Translations under genes and position numbers: made by a program
The notes under the pieces: model-generated
What the model saw: only the letters and a program-made list of their open reading frames with translations
Databases searched by the model: none
Told to the model about the DNA's origin: nothing
In this document: in pieces, positions 22,327 to 30,959 of the stretch
Layout of the letters: each line of letters opens with the position of its first letter
Numbering within the stretch: position 1 is the first letter of the stretch
Source of the DNA: CAZRWD01 sp964603785
GTDB taxonomy: Bacteria; Fermentibacterota; Fermentibacteria; Fermentibacterales; Fermentibacteraceae
Reading direction: 5' to 3'
NCBI GenBank assembly: GCA_964603785.1
Contig: CAZRWD010000010.1
Location: 1 to 64,000, forward strand
DNA length: 64,000 nt

Positions 22327-24440
22327 TGCTTCCCGCCGTTGTCCTTCCACTCCTTGTCCAGGTTCCGCATCGTCAGGCTGATCTTGCCGTCGTCACGGAT
22401 GTTCAGCACGCGGACCTTCACCCTGTCGCCCTTCTTGAGGATGTCGCCCACTTCGCGGACGCGCTCCTCGCTCATCTCGCTGATGTGTACCAGGCCGTCC
22501 GTGCCGGGCATTATCTCCACGAAGGCCCCGAAGGCGGCTATGGTCGTGACGGTGCCCTCGTAGATCCTGCCGAGCTGGGGCGTGCCGACGATGCCCTCGA
22601 CGATCTTCAGCGCCCTGTCGGCCGCCGTCGAGTCCGTCGAGAGTATCCTCACCGTACCGTCGTCGCAGATGTCTATCTTGACACCGGTCTCGTCCTGAAT
22701 GCTCCTGATCATCTTCCCGCCGGGGCCGATCAGCTTGCCTATCTTGTCCGAGTTGATCTTGGTGGTGATGACCCTCGGGGCATAGGGGCTCAGCTCGGCC
22801 CTGGGAGAGGCGATGGTCCGGCTCATGACCTCGAGGATGTGGGCCCTGCCCGACCTGGCCCTCTCGAAGGCCTCGCGCAGCATCGCAATGGAGACGCCCT
22901 CTATCTTGAGGTCCATCTGCACCGCCGAGACGCCGGCCGCGGTGCCGGCTATCTTGAGGTCCATCTCGCCCAGATGATCCTCTACTCCGGCGATGTCCGA
23001 CAGGATGACGTAGTCCTCCCCGTGCTTCGCGAGGCCTAGGGCTATCCCGGCCACCGGGGCGAGGATGGGCACGCCGGCATCCATGAGGCAGAGCGTCCCG
23101 CCGCAGACGGTGGCCATCGAGGAGGATCCGTTCGACTCGAGGATGTCGGAGACTATCCGGATCGTGTAGGGGAAGTCCTCCTCCACGGGGATGACCGCCT
23201 GGAGGCTCCTCTCCGCGAGGTGGCCGTGGCCTATCTCGCGCCTTCCGGGCCCCCTGATGGGTTTGACCTCGCCCACGCTGAACGACGGGAAGTTGTAGTG
23301 CAGCATGAAGCTCTTGGTGTACTCGCCTGTGAGGGCGTCTATCCTCTGCTCGTCGCTGTCCCCGCCGAGGGTGGCCGCGACCAGGGCCTGGGTCTCGCCC
23401 CTGGTGAACACCGCGGAGCCGTGGGCCCTGGGGAGGACGCCTATCTCGCAGTCGATGCTCCTTATCTCGTCGGGCCTCCTGCCGTCGAAGCGGACCTTGT
23501 CGACCGCGAGGCGCCTGCGGACGTACTCCTTCTCGATGCCCTCCATGGCGTGGGAGAGCAGCTTCCGCCAGCCGTCGTCGGCGGGGTCGAAGCCGAAGCA
23601 CCCGGCGAGGGCTGATGCCTTCTCGACCGCGAGGTCGACGGCCTGCCCCCACATCTCCTTGCGCCCCCTGCCGTAGACGGCGTCCAGCTCGGGGATGAGA
23701 ACCTCGGCGACGGCGTCGCGGAAGCCCTCGGGCAGCACAGTCGGGGTGAACGACCTCTTCTCGCGCCCCGCCATCCTGGCCAGCTCGAGCTGGAGGTCGT
23801 TGATCTTCGAGGCCTCCGTGCGGGCCAGCTCTATCGCCTCGATGAGGAGGTCCTCCCCGACCTGGCGGCATCCGCCCTCGAGCATCACGACTTCGCCGCC
23901 CTTCACCGCGGCGACTATGTCCATCGTGCTCCTGGCGAGGTCCTCGATCCTGGGGTTGACCACGAGGGCGCCGTCTATGCAGCCGATCCTGACGGCGGAC
24001 ACCGGCCCGTTCCAGGGTATGTCCGAGATCATGAGGGCGGCCGAGGCACCGATGAGGCCCAGTATGTCCGGGTCGTTCTCCGAATCGGAGCTGACTATCA
24101 TGCAGTAGACCTGCGTCTCGCACCTGAAGCCCTCGGGGAACAGGGGCCTGAGGGGCCTGTCGATGAGCCTGGCCGAGAGTATCTCCTTCTCGCTGGGCCG
24201 GCCCTCGCGCTTGAAGAAGCCTCCGGGGATCTTGCCGGCCGCGTAGGTTCTCTCCCGGTACTCGATGGTGAGCGGGAAGAAGTCCAGGCCCGGGTTGTCC
24301 CGGTGGTCGGACACGGCGGCGGTAAGTACCGCGGAATCCCCGTACCTGACGAGGACGGCCCCGTCGGCCTGCTTTGCCAGCCTGCCGGTCTCTATCTCGA
24401 GCCTGCGTCCGGCGATCGTCATCTCTACTCTGTTGGACAT
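22323..24440 (-). CDS. pnp: Polyribonucleotide nucleotidyltransferase
   Basis: A 705-residue PNPase that degrades RNA 3' to 5' by phosphorolysis. It has two RNase PH domains (about residues 1-220 and 310-540; note GGDSDEQRIDALTGEYTKSF and GRREIGHGHLAERSL). These are followed by a KH domain (KIGKLIGPGGKMIRSIQDE, about 555) and an S1 domain (GRIYEGTVTTI, HISEMSEERV). ATG at 24440 follows GAGG by seven bases and is preferred to an upstream TTG. The classical rpsO-pnp order is kept. Confidence 0.96.
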   Translation of the reverse strand: MSNRVEMTIAGRRLEIETGRLAKQADGAVLVRYGDSAVLTAAVSDHRDNPGLDFFPLTIEYRERTYAAGKIPGGFFKREGRPSEKEILSARLIDRPLRPLFPEGFRCETQVYCMIVSSDSENDPDILGLIGASAALMISDIPWNGPVSAVRIGCIDGALVVNPRIEDLARSTMDIVAAVKGGEVVMLEGGCRQVGEDLLIEAIELARTEASKINDLQLELARMAGREKRSFTPTVLPEGFRDAVAEVLIPELDAVYGRGRKEMWGQAVDLAVEKASALAGCFGFDPADDGWRKLLSHAMEGIEKEYVRRRLAVDKVRFDGRRPDEIRSIDCEIGVLPRAHGSAVFTRGETQALVAATLGGDSDEQRIDALTGEYTKSFMLHYNFPSFSVGEVKPIRGPGRREIGHGHLAERSLQAVIPVEEDFPYTIRIVSDILESNGSSSMATVCGGTLCLMDAGVPILAPVAGIALGLAKHGEDYVILSDIAGVEDHLGEMDLKIAGTAAGVSAVQMDLKIEGVSIAMLREAFERARSGRAHILEVMSRTIASPRAELSPYAPRVITTKINSDKIGKLIGPGGKMIRSIQDETGVKIDICDDGTVRILSTDSTAADRALKIVEGIVGTPQLGRIYEGTVTTIAAFGAFVEIMPGTDGLVHISEMSEERVREVGDILKKGDRVKVRVLNIRDDGKISLTMRNLDKEWKDNGGKQ

Positions 24441-24504
24441 CTGCAATCCTCTCGCGCGCGCAATCCGCAGGCTTCCACGCCCCGGGTCGGGCGCTGAAAC
24501 CCCT

Positions 24505-24774
24505 CTATCGCCTCAGGCCGAGGTCGCCGACTATCTTGCGGTAGCGCTCGACATCGTTCTTCTGCAGATAGGAAAGCAGCCTGCGCCTCTTTCCCACCAG
24601 CTTGAGGAGGCCTCTCCGGCCGTTGTTGTCGTGGGGGTGCTTCTTGCTGTGCTCGGTGAGCTCCCGGATCCTCTCCGAGAGTATGGCTATCTGGACCTCG
24701 GGCTTGCCGGTGTCGTTCTCCCCGGCGCCGAAGGCCTTCACGAGCTCGGCCTTCTTCTCGGCGGTAATGCTCAT
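24505..24774 (-). CDS. rpsO: 30S ribosomal protein S15
   Basis: The 89-residue primary 16S rRNA-binding protein. The signature [20 protein letters not shown] and the C-terminal [17 protein letters not shown] are standard S15. The ATG overlaps the ribF stop by four bases (ATGA). The gap to pnp is about 65 bases and GC-rich; no clear hairpin with a T-run was found there. Confidence 0.96.
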   Translation of the reverse strand: MSITAEKKAELVKAFGAGENDTGKPEVQIAILSERIRELTEHSKKHPHDNNGRRGLLKLVGKRRRLLSYLQKNDVERYRKIVGDLGLRR

Positions 24775-25619
24775 ATCCCTGCTTCCTCCATGACCCGCCC
24801 GACATCACGGGCGATCCTTCCTGACAGTTCGTCCCTTCCGAGCCCCGACTCGGGCTTCCGCAGAAACCCGAGGAACTCGACCTGTGCGGTATCACCATAG
24901 GCAACGCCCGACCATCCCGGCAGATGGGCCTCGACGAGACCCCTGACGGACGCGGGTACGAAGGCCGCGGCCGGGTGGACGGATCCTCCCAGCGCGACAG
25001 CCGCGGAGTAGCTCCCGGGTGGCGGCAGGAGCTTCACCGCCGGAACATGCACGTTCAGAGTGGGGAATCCGAGCCTGCGGCCCTCTCCCCTGCCTCTCCC
25101 GACGGCGCCCAGGGCGGAGTACCTCCGGCCGAGAAGCCTCCCGGCCTCGCCGATCAGACCCTCCGCCAGGAGGTTCCTGATCCTCTCGCTCTTCACGGGT
25201 TCTCCGCCGGAGGTCACGGCCTCGACCACGTCGAGCCCCCTCGAGTGTGCGGAGCACCATTCGCGCAGCGTCTCGGGCGTACCCGAGCGGCCGCTGCCGA
25301 ACCCGAAATCGTATCCGACCACGACATGCTCGAAGCTGCACGAAACGGCGAGCATGTCGAGGAACTCGACCGGCCCGTACATCCTGGTGACATCGTCGAA
25401 CGGCACTACGAGGATGCTGTCGATCCCGGACCGACACAGGATTTTGCGTCTTTCGCCCGGTGTCGTCAACCTCAGCGGTCCCGGCTGGCCGCCGGCCTGT
25501 CTCGGGATGGGCTCGAAGCAGACCACGGAGACTTCCGCGGAGATCTCGAGCGCCCTTCCGAGGACGGCCATGTGGCCGGCGTGCAGGCCGTCGAAGCTGC
25601 CCAGGGCTATGGCCTTCAC
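24771..25619 (-). CDS. ribF: Bifunctional riboflavin kinase/FAD synthetase
   Basis: Makes FMN and then FAD. The 282-residue product has the N-terminal nucleotidyltransferase domain ([26 protein letters not shown]) and the C-terminal riboflavin kinase domain ([15 protein letters not shown], then [17 protein letters not shown]). GTG at 25619 overlaps the truB stop. Placement between truB and rpsO is a common order. FAD from this enzyme is the substrate of ApbE encoded in the same run. Confidence 0.94.
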   Translation of the reverse strand: MKAIALGSFDGLHAGHMAVLGRALEISAEVSVVCFEPIPRQAGGQPGPLRLTTPGERRKILCRSGIDSILVVPFDDVTRMYGPVEFLDMLAVSCSFEHVVVGYDFGFGSGRSGTPETLREWCSAHSRGLDVVEAVTSGGEPVKSERIRNLLAEGLIGEAGRLLGRRYSALGAVGRGRGEGRRLGFPTLNVHVPAVKLLPPPGSYSAAVALGGSVHPAAAFVPASVRGLVEAHLPGWSGVAYGDTAQVEFLGFLRKPESGLGRDELSGRIARDVGRVMEEAGI

Positions 25620-26491
25620 AGGGCCTCCAGCACCGTGGCGGGCCGTATCGCGGCCCCGTCGCCGGCACCGACCGCCAGGAGCTCGTCCGACTCGTCATCC
25701 ACCAGCAGGACGGTGCCCGTGGCGGATCCCGCCACCGGGTTACCGTGCCTGACGGCGGCGGACTGCGCAGGGTCGAGCCTGATCCGGGCATATCCCCTCA
25801 TCGCGGCAAGGGGGGTGATCAGGCCCGAGGGATCCGAGGGGTCGGAGGAGCATTCCTCTATCCGGAGGGTCCCCACCGACACCCGCCTTATCGAGGCTGC
25901 GTGGGCGCCGCAGCCGAGGACCCCGCCGATGCCCGAGGCGAGGGCCCTGACATAGGTTCCCGGAGAGACCGTCACCGCGAGCCTCACGGACCGGGGCAGC
26001 GCATCGACCAGGAGCTCCCAGCCGCCGGCCTCGACCGTTCTGACGGGCATCTCCGGGCGCTCGCCCGCCCTGGCCATCCTGTATGCGCGCCTCCCCTTCA
26101 TCTGCACCGCGGAGAAGACGGGGACCCTCTGCTCGAAGGAGCCGGTGAAGCCCGCCAGAACGGCTTCGATCGAGGCCGCATCCACCCCGGACGGCTCACA
26201 GCCGCCGATCGCCGCACCCTCCGAGTCTCCCGTGTCGGTTTCCGTTCCCAGGACCAGGTCGAACTCGTAGCGCTTGGAGTGCCCCGTGAGATAGGCCGAC
26301 AGCCTTGTGGCCCGGCCGAGGAGCACCGGCAGGACCCCTGTCGCTGCAGGATCGAGCGTTCCCGCATGTCCGAACCTGCGGAAGCCCCATGCTCTCGCAA
26401 CGGCGGAGGATGCAGCCCGGGACGCCGGACCGGACTGCTTGTCCAGCAGGAACACTGCTCCCGCGGAGATGTCGCGGGGATCGCCGGTCAA
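25616..26491 (-). CDS. truB: tRNA pseudouridine(55) synthase
   Basis: A 291-residue TruB. It has the LLDKQSGPASRAASS start, the catalytic FGHAGTLDPAATGVLPVLLG (Asp in GTLDP, about residue 42), VPVFSAVQMKGRRAY and SPGTYVRALA. TTG at 26491 overlaps the rbfA stop as TTGA, with GGAG eight bases ahead. The C-terminal part reaches into a small PUA-like region. Confidence 0.94.
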   Translation of the reverse strand: MTGDPRDISAGAVFLLDKQSGPASRAASSAVARAWGFRRFGHAGTLDPAATGVLPVLLGRATRLSAYLTGHSKRYEFDLVLGTETDTGDSEGAAIGGCEPSGVDAASIEAVLAGFTGSFEQRVPVFSAVQMKGRRAYRMARAGERPEMPVRTVEAGGWELLVDALPRSVRLAVTVSPGTYVRALASGIGGVLGCGAHAASIRRVSVGTLRIEECSSDPSDPSGLITPLAAMRGYARIRLDPAQSAAVRHGNPVAGSATGTVLLVDDESDELLAVGAGDGAAIRPATVLEAL

Positions 26492-26835
26492 TCCCCGTGC
26501 TCCAGGTCCCTCATCATCCTGAGGACCTCTTCACCCTTCTCGATGGAGCCGTCGTGGATGAAGTGGAGCTCGGGCACCGTCCGGAGGCGGAGCCTGCCGG
26601 CCAGGAGGCGCCGTATGTAGCCGGCGCCCGCCTCGATGGCCTCGACCGACAGCCTTCGCTCCTCCACGGTGCCGAAGGTGGAGTAGAAGACGAATGCGTG
26701 GGTGGCGTCGGGCGAGAGCTTGACCCTCATCACGGTGACGAACCCGAGGCGGGGATCGGAGATCTCGCGGCTTAGAATCGAGCCGATCTCCTCACGGATC
26801 GTCTCCGTAAGCCTCTGGGACCTTCGCTCCTTCAT
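26488..26835 (-). CDS. rbfA: Ribosome-binding factor A
   Basis: A 115-residue KH-fold factor for 16S rRNA 5'-end maturation. The N-terminal RRSQRLTETIREEIGSILSR and PRLGFVTVMRVKLSPDATHA, followed by LRTVPELHFIHDGSIEKG, are family hallmarks. The ATG lies 11 bases after the infB stop. Confidence 0.94.
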   Translation of the reverse strand: MKERRSQRLTETIREEIGSILSREISDPRLGFVTVMRVKLSPDATHAFVFYSTFGTVEERRLSVEAIEAGAGYIRRLLAGRLRLRTVPELHFIHDGSIEKGEEVLRMMRDLEHGD

Positions 26836-26845
26836 CGGCCGCGGG

Positions 26846-28981
26846 CTAGAGAGCCCTCGAGACCTCCTGGATCTCGAAGCACTCGATGATGTCGCCGACC
26901 TTCACGTCGCCGTAGTCCTCCAGGCCGATGCCGCACTCGTAGCCGGCGTTGATCTCCCTGCGGTCCTCCTTGAAGTGCTTGAGCGAGGAGAGGCCGCCCT
27001 CCCATATGACGATCCCGTTCCTGACGAGCCGGAACTTCGCGTTCCTTCGTATCAGGCCTCCTACGACGTAGCAGCCTGCGATGTTGCCGACCTTCGGGAC
27101 GCGGAAGATCTCCCTGATCTCCGCCGAACCCAGGAACTCCTCCCGCTGCTCGGGCTTGAGCAGGCCGGACAGGGCCTTCCTCACCGTGTCCTCGACGTCG
27201 TAGATGACGTTGAAGGTCTGGATCTCCACGGATCCGGCCACGGCCCTCTCCCTGGCACGGGAGTCGGGTCTGACCCGGAATCCTATGATCACGGCGTCCG
27301 AGGCGGCGGCCAGCATCACGTCGCTCTCGGAGATGCCTCCCGCCCCGCTCCTGATGACATCCACGGAGACCTCGTCGGTGTTCATCCTGGTGAGCGAGTC
27401 CACTATGGCCTCCGCGGAACCCTGGACATCGGCCTTCACGATCAGCCTGAGGACGCTCTCGCCCTCGGACACGGCCTTGAAGAAATCCTCCAGGGTCACC
27501 TTGCGCCTGGTCTGCAGCTCGCGCTCGCGCTCGACGAGGTGGCGTCTGAGCCCGACCTCCTTGGCCTCCTGCTCGGAGTCCACGACGATGAACGAGTCTC
27601 CCGCCTCGGGGACGCCGGAGCATCCCATCAGCTGGATGGGCCGGCTTGGACCGGCCTCCTCGACCATGAGGTTCGTCTCGTCGTACATGGCCCTGACCCT
27701 GCCGCTGCACTGGCCGGCCACGAAGCAGTCGCCCAGCTTCAGAGTGCCGTCCTGGATCAGCAGGTTGACCACGGTGCCGCGGTAGGGATCGACACTGCCC
27801 TCGAGCACGGTGCCCCTGGCGGGACGGTCGGGACAGGCCTCCAGCGAGAGCATCTCGGACTGCAGCAGGATCTTCTCGAGGAGGTCCTCGACCCCGGTGC
27901 CGGCGAGGGCGCTCACCTCGGAGCAGAGGACCTCTCCGCCCCAGTCCTCGACGAGGATCCGGTGATTGGCGAGGTCCTGCTTGATGGTCGCGGGATTCGC
28001 GGTCGAGAGGTCCATCTTGGAGATGGCTACGACTATCGGCACGCCCGCGGCCCGCGCGTGGTCTATGGCCTCCTCGGTCTGGGGCATCACCTTGCTGTCG
28101 GCGGCCACCACCAGTACGACTATGTCGGTGACCTGTGCGCCCCTGGTGCGCATGGCCGTGAACGCCGCATGCCCCGGGGTGTCGATGAAGGTCACCTGCC
28201 TGCCGCCGGAGACGCTGGCCGTGTAGGCGCCGATGTGCTGCGTTATCCCGCCGGCCTCGGTGGAGATCACGTTCGTCGACCGTATCCTGTCCAGCAGGGC
28301 GGTCTTCCCGTGATCGACATGCCCCATGATGGTGACGACCGGGGGCCTGCCCACCGTACGGCAGCTCTTCTCCTGACGGCGCTTCTCCATGGAGTCGGCC
28401 GCATACTCCGCCACGGTCTCGATGTTGTGCCCGAACTCGGCCGCCACCAGCGCCAGGGTGTCGGCGTCGAGGCGCTGGTTCGCGGTCGCCATGAGGCCCA
28501 GCTGGAGGCATTTGGCGATGACCTCGCCGAGCGGCACGTCCATGAGTTCGGCCAGCTCGGCGGGGGAGGTGAACTCCGTCACCTGGAGCGGGGCTCCCGC
28601 GGTTTCGGAGGCCCTGCTCTCGTGCCGCTCCTGCTTCTCCTCGCGATACCTGCGGCGCCTCTTCTTCTGGCTCCTGGCACCCCTGGCCCCCATCTGAGCG
28701 ACGGTGTCGCGGACCGCCTTGACGGCCTCTGCGGAGACCTGAGCCTTCTTCTTGCGCTTCTTGCGCTTGCGGGACTTGGAAGCTCTGTCCCTGGCCTCCT
28801 GCTTCTCCTTCTCGAACCTGCTGACCACGCTCCTGACCTGCTCCTCCGTGAGCGTGCTCATGTGGCTCTTGACGGCGACATCCATGTCGGTCAGCACCTT
28901 GATAAGCGCCTCGCTCGAAATGTTTATCTCGCGGGCAAGCTCGTAGACGCGCCGCTTCCTGTCAGTCCGGTCTTCAGTCAT
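26846..28981 (-). CDS. infB: Translation initiation factor IF-2
   Basis: A GTPase of about 711 residues that delivers initiator tRNA. The order is an IF2-N module ([20 protein letters not shown]), a short basic linker rich in KRKKRKKK, a second IF2-N module (about 165-215), then the G domain with [27 protein letters not shown] and ISKMDL. Domains II-IV run to the C-terminus. ATG at 28981 is preferred to GTG at 28987 because AAGG lies eight bases before it. The linker is short, giving a compact IF-2. It overlaps the nusA stop by eight bases. Confidence 0.96.
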   Translation of the reverse strand: MTEDRTDRKRRVYELAREINISSEALIKVLTDMDVAVKSHMSTLTEEQVRSVVSRFEKEKQEARDRASKSRKRKKRKKKAQVSAEAVKAVRDTVAQMGARGARSQKKRRRRYREEKQERHESRASETAGAPLQVTEFTSPAELAELMDVPLGEVIAKCLQLGLMATANQRLDADTLALVAAEFGHNIETVAEYAADSMEKRRQEKSCRTVGRPPVVTIMGHVDHGKTALLDRIRSTNVISTEAGGITQHIGAYTASVSGGRQVTFIDTPGHAAFTAMRTRGAQVTDIVVLVVAADSKVMPQTEEAIDHARAAGVPIVVAISKMDLSTANPATIKQDLANHRILVEDWGGEVLCSEVSALAGTGVEDLLEKILLQSEMLSLEACPDRPARGTVLEGSVDPYRGTVVNLLIQDGTLKLGDCFVAGQCSGRVRAMYDETNLMVEEAGPSRPIQLMGCSGVPEAGDSFIVVDSEQEAKEVGLRRHLVERERELQTRRKVTLEDFFKAVSEGESVLRLIVKADVQGSAEAIVDSLTRMNTDEVSVDVIRSGAGGISESDVMLAAASDAVIIGFRVRPDSRARERAVAGSVEIQTFNVIYDVEDTVRKALSGLLKPEQREEFLGSAEIREIFRVPKVGNIAGCYVVGGLIRRNAKFRLVRNGIVIWEGGLSSLKHFKEDRREINAGYECGIGLEDYGDVKVGDIIECFEIQEVSRAL

Positions 28982-30344
28982 CTCCACCGCCTTGCTCCGC
29001 GCCTTCAGAGACTGCCTTCTCTTCTTCCTTCCGGGCCTTGAGCCCCTCCACCTCGAGGGAACGCTCCCCGACGAGGCGGATGGCTTCGATCCGCATCTGC
29101 TCGACCTTCACGGGCCCCACGCCATGCACCTTCAGGAGATCCTCCTCCGAGGCCTCCGCTATCGAGTTGGCCGAGTCGTACCCCGACACCCTCAGCTTCT
29201 CGACGAGCTTGTCGCTGAGACCGGGTATCTCCGACGCGTCCACCCTCAGCATCTCCTCCCAGCGCTTGTTCTCCTCCCAGAGGCTCTGGGTCTCTATGTC
29301 GATCCTCGCTCCGACGAGCTCTCCTGCCAGCCTGACGTTGTGACCGTTCTTCCCTATGGCGAGCGAGAGATGGTCGTCCGGAACCACGGCTATCATCCGC
29401 AGGGTCTCCTCGCCTTCGGGACCGGTGAGGCGGATCTGCTCCACGTGCAGCACCGAGGCCGGGAGCAGCGCGTGAGAGACGAGCACCCTCCTGTCCATGG
29501 TCCACGGGATGACATCGATGCGCTCCCCGTTGAGCTCCCGCATCACGGCCTGGACCCTGCTTCCCTTCACGCCCACGAAGGTGCCTACGGCATCGACCCT
29601 GTGGTCGTTGCTGGCCACGGCGATCTTCGACCTGACGCCCGGCTCCCTCGCGATGGCCCTGATCTCCACCACGCCCTCCTCGATCTCCGGCGCCTCGCGC
29701 TCGAAGAGCCTCTTCACGAGGAGCGGCGTCGCCCTGGAGAGGACCAGCTGGGGCTCCGTGGACTCGGGCTTCTCGACCCTCAGCAGTATCGGGAGGATCG
29801 GATCGTTCTGGTTGTAGCGCTCGCCCCTGGCCCGCTCCTCGGCCGGGACCACGGCCTCGATCCTGCCCGCGACCTGGACCAGAACGCGGTTGCGGTAGAC
29901 CTGCTGGACCCTGCAGCGGGGGATGATGTGCCCGACCTTGTCCTCGTACTCGCTCTGGACCTGCTCCCTCTCGGCGGTTCTCACGAGAGAGAGGAACTCC
30001 TGCCTGAAGACGTTGACCGAGGCACGGTCGAACTCGGAGATGTCCACCATCACGGGGATCTTCTCCCCCGCCTCGGCATCCGCCTTGATCTTCCTGGCCT
30101 TCTTCCTGGAGATCTGGAGGTGCTCGCTGCCGGTCTCGACGGTCTCGACAACCTCCAGCAGGGCCTCGAGCCTGACGTCGCCCGACTGGTGGTCCCAGCT
30201 TATCCGGATGTCCTGGGGGGACCCGAACTCACGCTCGGTGGCCTTGACCAGTGCCTGGTAGAGGCTGCGGACCAGGACCTCCCTGTTCACGCCCTTCTCT
30301 CTGACGAGCCTCGCCAGGGCGTCAATCCTGTCATAGTTGGACAC
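28974..30344 (-). CDS. nusA: Transcription termination/antitermination factor NusA
   Basis: About 456 residues. It has an N-terminal RNA polymerase-binding domain, an S1 domain (EDKVGHIIPRCRVQQVYRN, about residue 140), two KH domains (GVKGSRVQAVMRELNGERID and SLAIGKNGHNVRLAGELVG) and a C-terminal helix-hairpin-helix region (SEEDLLKVHGVGPVKVEQM). GTG at 30344 is preferred over GTG at 30350 since GGGAGA is then at normal spacing. It lies 14 bases after rimP in the classical rimP-nusA-infB order. Confidence 0.96.
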   Translation of the reverse strand: MSNYDRIDALARLVREKGVNREVLVRSLYQALVKATEREFGSPQDIRISWDHQSGDVRLEALLEVVETVETGSEHLQISRKKARKIKADAEAGEKIPVMVDISEFDRASVNVFRQEFLSLVRTAEREQVQSEYEDKVGHIIPRCRVQQVYRNRVLVQVAGRIEAVVPAEERARGERYNQNDPILPILLRVEKPESTEPQLVLSRATPLLVKRLFEREAPEIEEGVVEIRAIAREPGVRSKIAVASNDHRVDAVGTFVGVKGSRVQAVMRELNGERIDVIPWTMDRRVLVSHALLPASVLHVEQIRLTGPEGEETLRMIAVVPDDHLSLAIGKNGHNVRLAGELVGARIDIETQSLWEENKRWEEMLRVDASEIPGLSDKLVEKLRVSGYDSANSIAEASEEDLLKVHGVGPVKVEQMRIEAIRLVGERSLEVEGLKARKEEEKAVSEGAEQGGGDD

Positions 30345-30358
30345 GGCCACTCTCCCTG

Positions 30359-30841
30359 CTATTGGTGCGCCGGGGCGTCAGCCCCGGTGCCGCGCGCACT
30401 TCCTGTTTCGAGCACCTCGACGGCTCTCCTGACAACCGCAACGGGCACTATCCTGTCGCCGGGGAAGACCAGGCAGCCGCCCTCCCAGGCGAGCAGCTCG
30501 TCCTCGATAGTCTCGCTCTCGGTCTCGATCCTGAGCCGCCTGCCCACGCAGCGGATCCAGTCGGCTTCCGAAGAGAGCTTCCGGCCGACCCCCGGCGACC
30601 CGACCTCCAGGAGGTAGGGGCCCGTGATCAGCATCTCCCTGTCTATCAGATCGTCCACCGCCCGTGAGAGGGCGGCGCACTCGCCCACGGTGACCCTTCC
30701 GGGCCTGTCCACGAGTATCCTCAGTATGCCCCTCCGGCCGGACTGGAACCAGGAGAGATCGACGAGCAGCAGTCCGTGCGATCTGGCTGCACTCTCCACC
30801 AGCTCTCCGAGAAGCGCCGTATCCAGCCCTGTACCCCCCAT
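30359..30841 (-). CDS. rimP: Ribosome maturation factor RimP
   Basis: A 160-residue factor for 30S subunit maturation. It has LLVDLSWFQSGRRGILRILVD and LEVGSPGVGRKL, the GSPGxxR-like signature of the family. The ATG at 30841 gives a typical length. A GTG at 30877 would add 12 residues, and neither has a strong ribosome-binding site, so the start is uncertain. It is the first gene of the translation/transcription operon behind a promoter at about 30.93 kb. Confidence 0.92.
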   Translation of the reverse strand: MGGTGLDTALLGELVESAARSHGLLLVDLSWFQSGRRGILRILVDRPGRVTVGECAALSRAVDDLIDREMLITGPYLLEVGSPGVGRKLSSEADWIRCVGRRLRIETESETIEDELLAWEGGCLVFPGDRIVPVAVVRRAVEVLETGSARGTGADAPAHQ

Positions 30842-30912
30842 GTACAAAACGCCCCGCGGGAAGACAGACCAACCCACGCGGCTCTTGCTGAAGCAGGAGC
30901 AGTTACGGTTCT

Positions 30913-30941
30913 AATCTATCCCGGAGATGCTTCCGTGGCAA
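30913..30941 (-). promoter_or_regulatory. Predicted promoter of the rimP-nusA-infB operon
   Basis: On the minus strand TTGCCA (30936-30941, 5 of 6 consensus) and TAGATT (30913-30918, 4 of 6) are spaced by exactly 17 bases. They lie in the only non-coding gap of this region, between the O-antigen ligase stop and rimP. Predicted initiation is near 30906, giving a leader of about 65 bases to the ATG at 30841. Confidence 0.5.
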
Positions 30942-30959
30942 GTCTGGAGGCTTTCGGCG

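Noticed and set aside
26702..29041. A 779-codon plus-strand open frame opposite infB and nusA
   Set aside because: The opposite strand carries unambiguous IF-2 motifs; the frame is an artefact of third-position GC bias.
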